A stretch of DNA of 64,000 bases from Anaeramoeba flamelloides (taxonomy: Eukaryota > Metamonada > Anaeramoebidae). Shown here in pieces: positions 1 to 12,600 of the stretch (its first letter is position 1; every line of letters begins with the position of its first letter). The stretch is from contig JANTQA010000029.1 of NCBI GenBank assembly GCA_027625915.1, positions 1 through 64,000 on the forward strand, read 5' to 3'. The notes below the pieces were generated by a model that had not been told where the DNA came from, ran no database searches, and saw nothing but the letters and a program-made list of their open reading frames with translations. Made by a program: the position numbers and the translations under genes.

Positions 1-3000
1 GCTGGCCTGGCCTGACCTGGCCTGGCCTGACCGCCTGCCTGGCCTGGCCTGGCCTGAACGCCTGCCGCCTGGCCTGGCCTGGCCTGGCCTGGCCTGGCCC
101 TGGCCTGTCCCGCCTGGCCTGGCGCTGGCCTGCGCGCCTAGCCTGCCCTGCCTGCAGCCAGCCTGGCCTGGCCGGCCCTGGCCTGCGCCTGGCCTGACGC
201 CTGGCCTGCCTGGCCTGGCCTGGCCTAGCCTGGCCTGGCCTGCGCGCCTGGCCTGCCGCCTGCCTGCCTGGCCTGGCCTGGCCTGCCTGCCTGGCCTGGC
301 CTGCCTGGCCTGCCTGGCCTGGCCTGGCCTGCCTGCCTGGCCTGGCCTGGCCTGACCTGCCTGGCCTGGCCTGGCCTGGCCTGGCCTGGCCTGGCTGGCC
401 TGGCCTGGCCTGGCCTGGCCTGGCCTGGCCTGACCTGGCCTAGCCTGGCCTGCCTGGCCTGCCTGGCCTGGCCTGGCCTGGCCTGGCCTGGCCTGGCCTG
501 GCCTGGCCTGGCCTGGCCTGGCCTGGCCTGGCCTGGCCTGGCCTAGCCTGGCCTGGCCTGGCCTGCCTGGCCTGGCCTGGCCTGGCCTGGCCTGGCCTGG
601 CCTGGCCTGGCCTGGCCTGGCCTGGCCTGGCCTGGCCTGGCCTGGCCTGGCCTGGCCTGGCCCTGGCCTGGCCTGGCCTGGCCTGGCCTGGCCTGGCCTG
701 GCCTAGCCTGGCCTGGCCTGGCCTGCCGCCTGCCTGGCCTGGCCTGGCCTGGCCTGGCCTGGCCTGGCTGCCTGCCTGGCCTGGCCTGGCCTGGCCTGGC
801 CTGCCTGCCTGGCCTGGCCTGGCCTGGCCTGGCCTGGCCTGGCCTGGCCTGCCTGGCCTGGCCTGGCCTGGCCTAGCCTGGCCTGGCCTGGCCTGGCCTG
901 GCCTAGCCTGGCCTGGCCTGGCCTAGCCTGGCCTGGCCTGGCCTGGCCTAGCCTGGCCTGGCCTGGCCTAGCCTGGCCTGGCCTGCCTGGCCTGGCCTGG
1001 CGCCTGGCCTGGCCTGGCCTGCCTGCCTGGCCTGGCCTGGCCTAGCCTGGCCTGGCCTGGCCTGGCCTGGCCTGGCCTGGCCTGGCCTGGCCTGGCCTGG
1101 CCTGGCCTGGCCTGGCCTGCCTGGCCCTGGCCTAGCCTGGCCTGGCCTGCCTGGCCTGGCCTGGCCTGGCCTGCGCCTGGCCTGCCTGGCCTGGCCTGGC
1201 CTGGCCTGGCCTGCCTGGCCTGGCCTGGCCTGCCTGGCCTGGCCTGGCCTAGCCTGGCCTGGCCTGGCCTGGCCTGGCCTGCCTGGCCTGGCCTGGCCTG
1301 GCCTGGCCTGGCCTGGCCCTGGCCTAGCCTGCCTGGCCTGCCTGGGCCTGGCCTGGCCTGGCCTGGCCTCGCCTGGCCTAGCCTGGCCTGCCTGGCCTGG
1401 CCTGGCCTGCCTGGCCTGCCCTGGCCTGGCCTGCCTGGCCTGGCCTGCCTGGCCTGGCCTGGCCTGGCCTGGCCTAGCCTGGCCTGCCTGGCCTGGCCTG
1501 GCCTGGCCTGCCGCCTAGCCTGGCCTGCCTGGCCTGGCCTGGCCTGGCCTGGCCTGGCCTGGCCTGGCCTGGCCTGGCCTGGCCTGCCTAGCCTGGCCTG
1601 GCCTGCCTGCCGCCTGGCCTGGCCTGCCTGGCCTGGCCTGGCCTGGCCTGCCTGGCCTGGCCTGCCTGGCCTGCCTGGCCTGGCCTGCCTGGCCTGGCCT
1701 GGCCTGGCCTGGCCTGGCCTGGCCTGGCCTGGCCTGGCCTGGCCTGGCCTGCCTGGCCTGGCCTGGCCTGGCCTGGCCTGGCCTGGCCTAGCCTGGCCTG
1801 GCCTGGCCTGGCCTACCTGCCTGGCCTGGCCTAGCCTAGCCTGGCCTGGCCTGCCTGGCCTGGCCTGGCCTAGCCTGGCCTGGCCTGGCCTGCCTGGCCT
1901 AGCCTGGCCTGGCCTGGCCTGGCCTGGCCTGGCCTGGCCTGGCCTGGCCTGGCCTGGCCTAGCCGCCTGGCCTGCCTGGCCTGCCTGGCCTGGCCTGGCC
2001 TGGCCTGGCCTGGCCTGCCTGGCCTGCCTGGCGCCTGGCCTGCCTGGCCTGGCCTGGCCTGGCCTGGCCTGGCCTGGCCTGCCTGGCCTGGCCTGGCCTG
2101 GCCTGGCCTGCCTGGCCTGGCCTGGCCTGGCCTGGCCTGCCCTGGCCTAGCCTGGCCTGGCCTGGCCTGCCTGCCTGGCCTGGCCTGCCTGGCCTGGCCT
2201 GGCCTGGCCTGGCCTGCCTGGCCTGGCCTGGCCTGCCTGGCCTGGCCTGGCCTGGCCTGGCCTGGCCTAGCCTGGCCTGGCCTGGCCTGGCCTGCCTGGC
2301 CTGGCCTGGCCTGGCCTGGCCTGGCCTGGCCTGGCCTGCCTGGCCTGGCCTGCCTGCCTAGCCTGGCCTGGCCTGGCCTGGCCTGGCCTGGCCTGGCCTG
2401 GCCTGGCCTAGCCTGGCCTGGCCTGGCCTGCCTGGCCTGGCCTGCCTGGCCTGGCCTGGCCTGGCCTGGCCTGCCGCCTGGCCTGGCCTAGCCTGCCCTG
2501 CCTGGCCTGCCTGGCCTGGCCTGGCCTGGCCTGGCCTGCCTGGCCTGGCCTGGCCTGGCCTGGCCCTGGCCTGGCCTGGCCTGGCCTGGCCTAGCCTGGC
2601 CTGGCCTGGCCTGGCCTGGCCTGGCCTGGCCTGCCTGCCTGGCCTGGCCTGGCCTGGCCTGGCCTGGCCTGGCCTGGCCTGGCCTGGCCTGGCCTGGCCT
2701 GGCCTGGCCTGGCCTGCCTGGCCTGGCCTGGCCTGGCCTGCCTGGCCTGGCCTGCCTGGCCTGGCCTGCCTGGCCTGGCCTGAGCCTGGCCTGCCTGGCC
2801 TGGCCTGCCTGAGCCTGCCTGGCCTGGCCTGCCTGGCCTGCCTGGCCTGGCCTGGCCTGGCCTGCCTGGCCTGGCCTGGCCTGGCCTGCCCTGGCCTGGC
2901 CTGGCCTGGCCTGGCCTGGCCTGGCCTGGCCTGCCTGGCCTGGCCTGCCTGGCCTGGCCTGGCCTGGCCTGCCTGGCCTGGCCTGGCCTGGCCCTGGCCT

Positions 3001-4416
3001 GGCCTGGCCTGCCTGGCCTGGCCTGGCCTGGCCTGCCTGGCCTGGCCTGGCCTGGCCTGCCTGGCCTGCCTGGCCTGGCCTGGCCTGGCCTGGCCTGGCC
3101 TGGCCTGGCCTGGCCTGGCCTGGCCTGCCCTGGCCTGCCTGGCCTGGCCTGGCCTGGCCTGGCCTGGCCCTGGCCTGCCGCCTGGCCTGCGCCTGGCCTG
3201 GCCTGGCCTGGCCTGGCCTGGCCTGGCCTGGCCTGGCCCTGGCCTGGCCTGGCCTGGCCTGGCCTGGCCTGCCCTGGCCTGGCCTGGCCTGGCCTGCCTG
3301 GCCTGGCCTGGCCTGGCCTGGCCTGGCCTGGCCTGGCCTGGCCTGGCCTGGCCTGGCCTGGCCTGGCCTGGCCTGGCCTGGCCTGCCTGGCCTGGCCTGG
3401 CCTGCCTGGCCTGGCCTGGCCCTGGCCTGGCCTGGCCTGGCCTGCCTGGCCTGCCGCCTGGCCTGGCCTGGCCTGGCCTGGCCTGCCTGGCCTGGCCTGC
3501 CTGGCCTGCCTGGCCTGCCTGGCCTGGCCTGCCTGGCCTGGCCTGCCTGGCCTGGCCTGGCCTGGCCTGCCTGGCCTGCCTGGCCTGGCCTGGCCTGGCC
3601 TGGCCTGGCCTGGCCTGGCCTGGCCTAGCCTGGCCTGGCCTGGCCTGGCCTGGCCTGGCCTGCCTGGCCTGGCCTGGCCTGGCCTGGCCTGGCCTGGCCT
3701 GGCCTGCCTGGCCTGGCCTGGCCTGGCCTGGCCTGGCCTGGCCTGCCTGGCCTGGCCTGGCCTGGCCTGGCCTGGCCTGGCCTGCCCTGCCTGCCTGGCC
3801 TGGCCTGGCCTGCCTGGCCTGGCCTGGCCTGCCTGGCCTGCCTGCCTGGCCTAGCCTAGCCTGGCCTGGCCTGGCCTGGCCTGGCCTGGCCTGCCTGGCC
3901 TGGCCTGGCCTGCCTAGCCTGGCCTGGCCTGCCTGGCCTGCCTGGCCTGCCTGGCCTAGCCTAGCCTGGCCTGGCCTGCCTGCCAGCCTGGCCTGGGCCT
4001 GCCTGGCCTGGCCTGCCTGGCCTGGCCTGGCCTGGCCTGGCCTGCCTGGCCTGGCCTGGCTGGCCTGGCCTGCCTGGCCCTGGCCTGGCCTGGCCTGGCC
4101 TGCCTGGCCTGGCCTGCCTGGCCTGGCCTGGCCTGGCCTGGCCTGGCCGCCTGGCCAGCCTGGCCTAGCCTGCCTGGCCTGGCCTGGCCCTGGCCTGGCC
4201 TGGCCTGGCCTAGCCTGGCCAGCCTGGCCTAGCCTGGCCTAGCCTGCCTGGCCTAGCCTAACCTGGCCTAGCCTAGCCTAGCCTGGCCTGGCCTGGCCTA
4301 GCCTGGCCTGGCCTGGCCTGGCCTAGCCTAGCCTAGCCTGGCCTGGCCTGGCCTGGCCCAAGCCTGGCCTGGCCTAGCCTAGCCTGGCCTGGCCTAGCCT
4401 GGCCTGCCTAACCTGG
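1..4416. repeat. Telomeric array, CCTGG-type units grading into CCTAG/CCTAA
   Basis: About 4.4 kb of 5-base units, almost all CCTGG, with scattered 4-base slips (CCTG), CCTAG units and occasional 3- to 6-base irregularities. The first 250 bases are the most irregular. CCTAG and CCTAA units become frequent only after about 4200. The C-rich strand reads 5' to 3' into the chromosome, as at a left telomere. The array may be a genuine variant telomere repeat. It may equally be a basecalling distortion of CCTAA, because long-read nanopore calls are known to turn telomeric CCCTAA into CCCTGG-like repeats. The period of 5 is secure. The G-for-A identity is not. Confidence 0.85.
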
Positions 4417-4468
4417 CCTAACCTAACCTAACCTAACCTAACCTAACCTAACCTAACCTAACCTAACC
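4417..4468. repeat. Clean (CCTAA)n telomere repeat, TTAGG type, at the array's inner edge
   Basis: About ten uninterrupted CCTAA units end abruptly at 4468, followed by unique AT-rich DNA beginning TTTTCACC. The unit is five bases, unlike the six-base TTAGGG of vertebrates and many protists. This is the most reliable reading of the true telomere unit because it lies next to unique sequence. Confidence 0.85.
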
Positions 4469-5790
4469 TTTTCACCTAAAAAGTATTACCAAATAACATT
4501 GTTTTTTTTTTTTTTTGAAAGTAAAGAAAACAAAAAAAAATATAATAGTTGAAAATCCCAAATTAACATTTAAGTAAATTGAAGATGTATAATTTCGTTT
4601 AAAATGTGACACCAACTATTTAAAAAAATCATTTTTAACAATTTTAATTTCCGAAAGAAATTGAGAATTTTGTATGAGACGTTCCAATTAATGTCGATCA
4701 ACATTTTTTTTTTAAACATTTTATTTTTTTCGGATATTTCTAGTTTGTTCAGGCCTTTCTTTTATGTATATAAATCTGAATCTGAAGTTTAGTATTAATC
4801 ATATTTCTAAACAACGTTATATTGGTTTATTCCTAAAAAAATGAATTTTTCATTTTTGAAGTGGCACTTTGCGTATATATGTATATAAATATAGTCGAAT
4901 TGGTTTTTAGAATAATCAAGTTCTTGATCATTTCTTTGTAAATGTATTCATTGAAAAAATTAATTATAACAATTTTTACACATTTATTTTCATTTTCTTT
5001 TGTCTTCACGTAATAAAGGTTACCCATCCAAATAAACAACAAAAAAAAACACAATCAATTAATTAATACTTTATAGATCTTAACCAAACTGATGCATTTC
5101 CAAAATAGTGTGTTCTTTTTTAAAAGTTGTCAAATAATATCCTCTTTTGAAGCACCCCTATTTGCTAATGAGCAAATAGGCAATATCAAAATAAGTGCTA
5201 TTGTACTACCTATCGGATTAGTACATACTAATTTATTTCAAAATATATTTATCGCAATAATTCGAAAAAATAAAAAAAAAAATATTAAACGTTTTTTTAT
5301 ACAAAATAAGACATGACCAATTTTAATAAAATATAAGCAATATTAGTAAGTATATAAAAGGGGTTTTAAACAATATAAGATAGAGTGGCAAGTTTTCACT
5401 TCTCTCATATTCATTGAAAAGTTTTATAAGAGGATTAAAACTCTGTGAAAACAATTTTCCTGATCAAAAAGTAAAAAAAAAAACGACCACCGATTTTATC
5501 CCAAAAAAAATATCATATATAATAGCAATGAGAAACTTTGATACCTTTAATTAAAGCAATGTCTTACAAATAAACAAATTGGATTATTATTAAGAATGAA
5601 TTAACGAATCAGGTCATTTTATATCTTTAAACAACCATTTTATAATTTAGTTGAATAAAGATATTTGAAAATAAATTGATTCCACTTTTCTGAAGATATC
5701 CCAGTTGAAAGAATTATCATTGCTAAACTAAAAATAAAAAAATATAAAAAATATACAATTCAAAAATTATTATTGACAATCCTTTCCAAA
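4469..5790. other. Subtelomeric AT-rich spacer, no gene seen
   Basis: This is the spacer between the telomere and the stop codon of the VPS9 gene. It holds only short chance reading frames. The part 4636-4868 is a diverged copy of a repeat also found at 52922-53155. The stretch 5519-5690 resembles 14655-14830, and part of it seems present inverted near 24770-24840. No promoter or RNA gene could be recognised. Confidence 0.6.
4636..4868 (+). repeat. Dispersed repeat R9, subtelomeric copy
   Basis: This copy aligns by eye with 52922-53155. Shared landmarks in order are AACAATTTTAATTTCC, TTTGTTCAGG, TTTCTAAACAA and TTTTTCATTTTTGA. No terminal repeats or coding capacity are visible and the class is unknown. 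Confidence 0.5.
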
Positions 5791-8700
5791 TCACTTATTT
5801 TGGAGTTTATTTTTCAATTTTTGATTTTCTTTTAATAAAATTTTATAAAAAATCAATAATTCTTCTATATTTTCTTGCTTAATATCTGTCTTTTCAAAAT
5901 GAAGAAACTTCCCCAAAGTAATATCTTTATAATTCACATTTTTGTTATCATTGATACTTTTATTATTATTATCTCCATTATCATTCTTATTTCCGATTTC
6001 TTCTTTATATTTGTTTGTATCGTTTTTTCCAAATCCATTATTTTTATCATAACCGTCTTCAATTAGAATTTCTTTTTTTTCTATTTCTTTGGTTTTTGGA
6101 GCATTCTCTTCACCACCGTCCAACTTTATATTCCCCTTTACTTTTTTAATTTTGTCACCCTTTAATATAATCTTATTTTCATTGTTATTTTTTTGATCAT
6201 TTCCATTTCTCCTACTTATAACATTATTCTTTTCTATACAATTTCCATCACCATCCCCATTATTAGTTTTTTTATTTTCGTTTTCATTTCTGTTTTTACC
6301 CTCACTATTTTCATTTTCATTTTCATTACCGTTTTCATTTCCATTTTCGTTTTTATTTATGTTTTCCTTATCATTGTTATCACTTTTATTTTCATTTCCA
6401 TTATTATTTTTTTTTTCTTCTTTCTCTATTTCTTTTTTTTTTTCATTTGCATTTTTCTTCTCTTTTTCTGTATTCTCATCTTCATTATTATTTTTTTCTT
6501 TTTCATTTTCATTTTCATTTTCATTTTCATTTTCATTTTCATTTTCGTTTTCATTTATGTTTTCCTTATCATTGTTTTTACTTTTATTTTCATTCCCATT
6601 ATCATCTTTTTTTTCTTCTTTCTCTATTTCTTTTTTTTTTTCATTTGCATTTTTCTTCTCTTTTTCATTTTCGTTTTCGTTTTCATTTTTTTCTTTTTCA
6701 TTTTCATTTTCATTTTCATTTTCATTTTCATTTTCATTTTCATTTTTATTTTCGTTTTCATTTATGTTCTCCTTATCATTGTTATTATTTTTTTCATTTT
6801 CATTTTCATTTACATTTTCATTTTTATTTATGTTTTCCTTATCATTGTTATCATTTTTATTTTTATTTTTATTTTTATTTTTATTTTCATTTTCATTTTC
6901 ATTTTCGTTTTCGTTTTCATTTTTATTTTTATATATTTTTTCCTTATCATTATTATTATATTTTTCATTTTCATTTTCATTTCCATTTTTACTCTCATTA
7001 TTATTATTTCCATTTCCATTTCCATTTCCATTTCCATTTCCATTCCCATTTCCATTTTTATTTATGCTTTCCTTATCATTGTTATCATTATTTTTTTCAT
7101 TTCCATTTTCTTTTCCATTTTGATTTCCGTTTTTATTCTCATTATATTTACGCTCATTTCCATTATTATTTTTTCCATTTCCATTTTCACTTTCATTTTT
7201 ATTTATTTCAATGTTTTCCTTATCATTATTATAATTTTTTTCATTTTCATTTTCAAATATTTTATTAAATCGACTTTTTTCCCCATCATTTTTTTTATTT
7301 TTTTTGTTTTCAATTTCATTAATTAAATTATTTTGAATGAAATTTTTATTATCAATTTTCAACACATTGCTGTCCCTGGGTGAAATATGTGGATAAAGAG
7401 ATAGCAACTGTGATTGGTTTAAAGTTTGAATTTTTAATTCCTTATTATTTTTTAAAATTTTAATTTGAGGCAATTCTTCAGTAAATAATTTTTGGGTTTT
7501 TAAATAACGTACACTTCTTCTTTTTTTTTTAATATTTCCTTTGACACCTTGATTATCAACATGACTTATTTTTTGATTAAAATTACTTTTCTTTTTTTTT
7601 TGTGAACTTAAATTCCCTAAAATTTTTTTTTTCTTTTTTCTTCGAACTCTTTTTTTTTGAGTTTTTTTAAAACTTCGGGGAGTGTTTAATTTTGTACTTG
7701 GTGTCATTAAATGTTTGGATATTGAAGATTCTAGAGATTTTTCTTTGTTTTGATAGGAATCAAAGATATTTTGTGTTAATTTAAATTTTCCGAATAATTC
7801 CAATTCGCCCAGAGTCTCAGGTAAATCAACAAACGAAGACAATCGTTTATCAGGTGTTTTTTTCTTATTGGAGTATGGGGAAATATCATCACGATTCGGG
7901 CTGCTTGAGATTCCATAATTCACATTCATTATCGAAAAGAAATCGTTGTCTATTTCTTGTTGTAGATTTGTTGGTGTTTTTTTTTTGAAAAAATCTTCTG
8001 ATCCAGTCAAACTATTTTTTACAAAATTGTCTCTGGTTTGTAATTCCACATCTTTTAAGGAGTCACTATAAACAATAATTGTTTCATTTTTCGTATTAAT
8101 ATTGATTGGTGTTGAATTTTCCATTTCATTTGTATCTAATGAATTACTATCCACAGCTTCATCCACTTCATCCACTTTCACTCCATCATTGCCACTATCA
8201 CGGTTATCCTCATTATTTTCATTTCCATTTTCATTCTGATTACCATTTCCAGTTTCAGTGTTTTTATTTTCATTTCCATTATTATTATTTTCATTTCCAT
8301 TTTCATTTTTTTCAATGTTTTTATTAAATTGACTATTTTCGCTTTCAATTTTTTTATCATAAACCCTGGAAATATTTGTTAAAGGCTCAATATAATTTTC
8401 TTGATTTTCTCCAAAGATTATATTAAATTGTAAAGGGTCCATTTTTAAACTTTCTGGTTGTGGATTTTCTAAAAATGATACAGCAGAAATTAAATTTGCT
8501 AAATCATATCCACCCCTTGATTTTGCTATTTTATCAGGATTATGAAAATTTAAAATATATTCAATATTTAATTTTAAATCTGGGATCGTCGAATGTAACA
8601 CAACAAAAATAAATAAAGGCAAAAAATCATCAGCTCCAACTCCTAAATATTGATATAAAAAAATAATTTGAATAATAATACAACAAATAAAATGAATTAA

Positions 8701-9608
8701 TGTTTTTTTTTTATATATTATAAATTGTAATTTTTGTATTTTTTTTTTGTAATTATTCTACTAACCACCCTTAATTTAGGTACGATGACTTGTAAAGAAT
8801 CCCAAAACTAAAATAATAATATATTTTTTATAATTTTGACTTTTTTAAAATTCAATTTTTGAAGTAAACTCTTTTTCAAATCAAAGGGTATAGAAAATTC
8901 AAAGTATTATTCATAATTGAATCAAACTAATTGTGGTATCATTCTACAATATAAGAAACTCTATAAAGAATAATAATAAAAAAAAAAACACTTAAATGAA
9001 TCTTTAAAACCCATTAAAACAAAACAATAAAAAATTAAAATTAAATATTTTAAAAATTGGTGTGCCCTTTTATTTGAAATGAGTTATCCCGTTTTGTAAA
9101 TTGTAAAGTAAAAAAATTATAAAATCAATAAAAACTGTTGAACAATGTGAATTCGGAAAAAGTTCTTTACATTTTATTGATTAGTCTTTACACACCAAAC
9201 TTTTGTTCTTTAAAGTCTCATTTTCAATATAAAGCAGTAATTAATATGGGTATTTAGTTGTGGATGTTTTTTTTTTTTCTTTATTTTCTTTTCTTTGTTT
9301 CATACATCAGCCCAATAATGGTCTTTCTTAATTCCCATATCTAGCTCATTCGAAATCAAACTTCAACTGTTTCCATTTTGATACTTATAGATTATTTCCA
9401 AATTGATTTCTTCTTATCTTGTTTTTTCATTTTCCAACTTTTCAATACCCATCAATAAAAAAAACAAAAAATGAAAAAATAAATAATTAAAATGAAAATC
9501 ACCATTAAGTGATTATCTTATTAACAATCAAATTCGATAGTATTGATGATTTGATAGGTGTGCCCCTTTGTTTGAAAAAGAGTTTAGTTTGGGTTTATCA
9601 CTCTTTTT

Positions 9609-9641
<33 letters not shown>

Positions 9642-12600
9642 GGTGTTTGGCGGAAGTAAACCATTTCCCAGTCAAAAGATACCAGTTTTGGTGATTGAAT
9701 TATGTATATCTAAAGGATTTGAATTGATATTAGAAGAAAAATTTAATTTTGGAAAATTTCAAAATTGAAATCATTTTTGCTCATTTTGCTTTTTTTTTTT
9801 TGAAATTTACCTAATTCATTTGCAATTTTTTTTTTTTTATTTTAAGATCAAACGTCACTTGATAAAAACCTGCGTTTCTAAGGTTATTGAAAGAGTGGAA
9901 ATGATTGTAGAAAAATAATATTGGTTTCTATTGAAATTTTTTTTGATCTTTGATTTGAGAGATCAAAATGAACATTGTTCTTTTTCTCAATATGACTCCC
10001 TAAGAAATTTAATTTTTTCAATTTGAAACAAAATCTATTGATTTATTAATTTTACTTTATACAGTACATCAACCATTCTCGTATGTAAATTATTCTACTT
10101 ATTTCTGATTTGTTTTTTAACGATTAATTATAAAAACAATAATTTATATTTGTAAATTTTTTGTGGTAGCCTCTTCGACAGAAACAAAGTTTATAAGGGA
10201 TAAAAAAATATGAAGAATCATTAAAACCCATCTTGATTAGACAGTACTTGCTCACAATTAGATCTAAGCAAATAGAAATGAACTGAAAAAAATCTAACTG
10301 AGCAAGACCGAATTAACGGAACCAAATTGAATCTAACCAAACCGAAAGGAACCAAATCAAATAGATTTTTTCTTATAATTTGACTAGTCTTCATCTGGAC
10401 TATATAAATGCTGCTGAGACGTTATCTTGTAATGAGATTTTGCGAAAATAAGATTTGGGAAACTTTCAAAAAAAAAAAAAAAAAAAAAAGAGCAAACCAA
10501 CAAAAAGAAAATTTCGAAAACAAATTCTTATTCTTAACAACCAGCACTTTTTAGAGGCAACTTTCCAATAAATGTTGTAATGTGTGCTTGATTATTTATA
10601 TTTTTCGATAAAAAAAAATTATCTCATTTTTTTGGGCTGGTACTGTTGTCAAAATAAAGCGTGCAGAAAAGTTTAATCCATGTTTCAAAATAAAAAGCGT
10701 GTTTTTTTGTTTAAGAAGACCTATTCATCAACCGAACAAAGAAACCAACAATAAACCATAATTAAATCTGTTCTTGGTTTCTTAAAGTTCTATTATTTAA
10801 AAAAGAAATCCTTAAAATAAAGGATCAATGTGAAAAATGTCTCTCAAAAAATAGAGTTAATTTTAGATGAAAATTTTTTTCATCAAAAAAACAAAAAAAT
10901 TCAATAACAATTGAGAATATTACGAGAAAATTTCCAACTAATTGCATTAATAATTTAAATTTTACTGAAAATATCAAGAGGTTTACTTTCAAAATTGTTT
11001 TTGACTTAGGTATACTATTTGGTGGTTAAATTGGATGTTGCATTGGAACCAGAAGAAAAAAAAGCACGTATTATATTTTGAAACAGGGATTATAGTAGTT
11101 GTGCACGCATTATTTTGATCACTGTAAAGATATTTTCAGAAATATGTTATTAACTTTATGAAAACTCTTAAAATTAGTGAAAACCCCCAAATTTGCGGTA
11201 ACCAACTGAACTTATGGTAATCAAATTTTTTTGAAGCAAAAAATTAAATTGATTATTTTCTCTATTTTGATAAAATATAGAAAATTTCAAAAGTTGAAAA
11301 CCTAAACTCTTGAAGTCATACCAAATTCTTAAACAATTTTTTATAAAGAAAAATAAAATTCTTGAAATAAACAAAATAAAAAAATTATCAAGAAAATAAA
11401 AAAAAAAATCAAAAATATTTTGCAATATTTGTATTATAACTTACCTTTAGATTTATTTTTTGAAAGGGCATCATTGATAAACTGGCTTGAAGTAACTAAA
11501 ACGTTCACCTTTTCATTTGGAGATCTATGAGAATTTATTTTTTCAAGTTCAATTATTGCCTTTTCTACAGAACCCAGCCCTATTTGGTTTGGATCAAGAT
11601 CTAAATGTTCAAATTGTATAAACTGCAGTAATTGTAATCTTTTTTCAAATAGCATTAATTCGTTCTCTTTCAAATTATTTGACATCATTGGGAAGGCTTT
11701 GGGATGAATGGTGTTCATGATAAAAGTTTCCAAAAAATCCTTCACAGAATTTTCTGCTTGTGTTGGTTCAAGTTTAATTTCCTTTTGAAACAAGTCTTGA
11801 TCAAGGAATTTTGGCACAATTTCATCAATAAAATCCCATACTATTTCGCCTGCTATTTGATAATCGTCGCACTCCTCAATAAAATAAGAAATAAAATCAT
11901 TAATTTCATCTAAAAGGCCTTCAAATTCGACTTGCATAAAAAAATAGGAAAGATCCTTCTCATGGATACCTTCAAGAATTGAGTTCTCACTCTGTTTTTT
12001 AGTTAATTTTTGTAATTTATCTTTTTCTTTTTCATTTTCATTTTCATTTTCATTTTCATTTTCATTTTCTTTATCTACAATGGATTCTTTATTTCCAATT
12101 TTGTTTTCTTTTTCTTTTCCGTTTTCTTGGCTTCCTTTTTCATCTTGATTTCCTTTTTTGCCCTGGTTGCCATTTTTTCCTTTGGTTAGTGGTTTTGCTT
12201 TTTCATTCTCGTAATCTATTTTATTTTCTTTTAAATTTTCAGTTTTATTTTCTTTTTTTATTTCCGTTTCTTCATTTGTTGGGTTGTTTGCGGTCGTGTG
12301 GTTGAAGTTTTGAAAATCGTCAGAGTCTTGAATAACAATTTCAAGGTTGTTCAAATTTATTTGGTTGATCCAATTGCAACCTTTAAAATAAAGAGGGTTT
12401 GAAACATAAAACACTTTTATTTTTTGACTTTTTTTGTCTAATTTCACAGAGACTTTTTTTTGAATAAGACATTTGTTAATTTCGAATACAATAAATGTGT
12501 TTGTGTTTTTTCCTGTGATTTCTCCAAAAAGCTTTTTGAATTGTCGATTGTTGAATTTTTGGAAAGTCTTGAAGGCATATTTAGGGTTTGGTTCAGAAAT

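Noticed and set aside
1-4416. CRISPR-like or minisatellite array at the left end
   Set aside because: A 5-base period without spacers, joined smoothly to CCTAA units, identifies a telomere.
6193-7326. Long plus-strand frames rich in Phe, Ile, Ser and His
   Set aside because: They are antisense shadows of the ATTTTC hexamer repeat in the VPS9 gene; all plus-strand frames of the repeat stay open for that reason.
8643-8735. Continuation of the VPS9 reading frame upstream of the chosen acceptor
   Set aside because: The frame stays open for about 90 bases (FICCIIIQIIFLYQYLG), but it is AT-driven, meets a TAG and has no start. The acceptor TTTAG matches the phase of the GTAAGT donor exactly.
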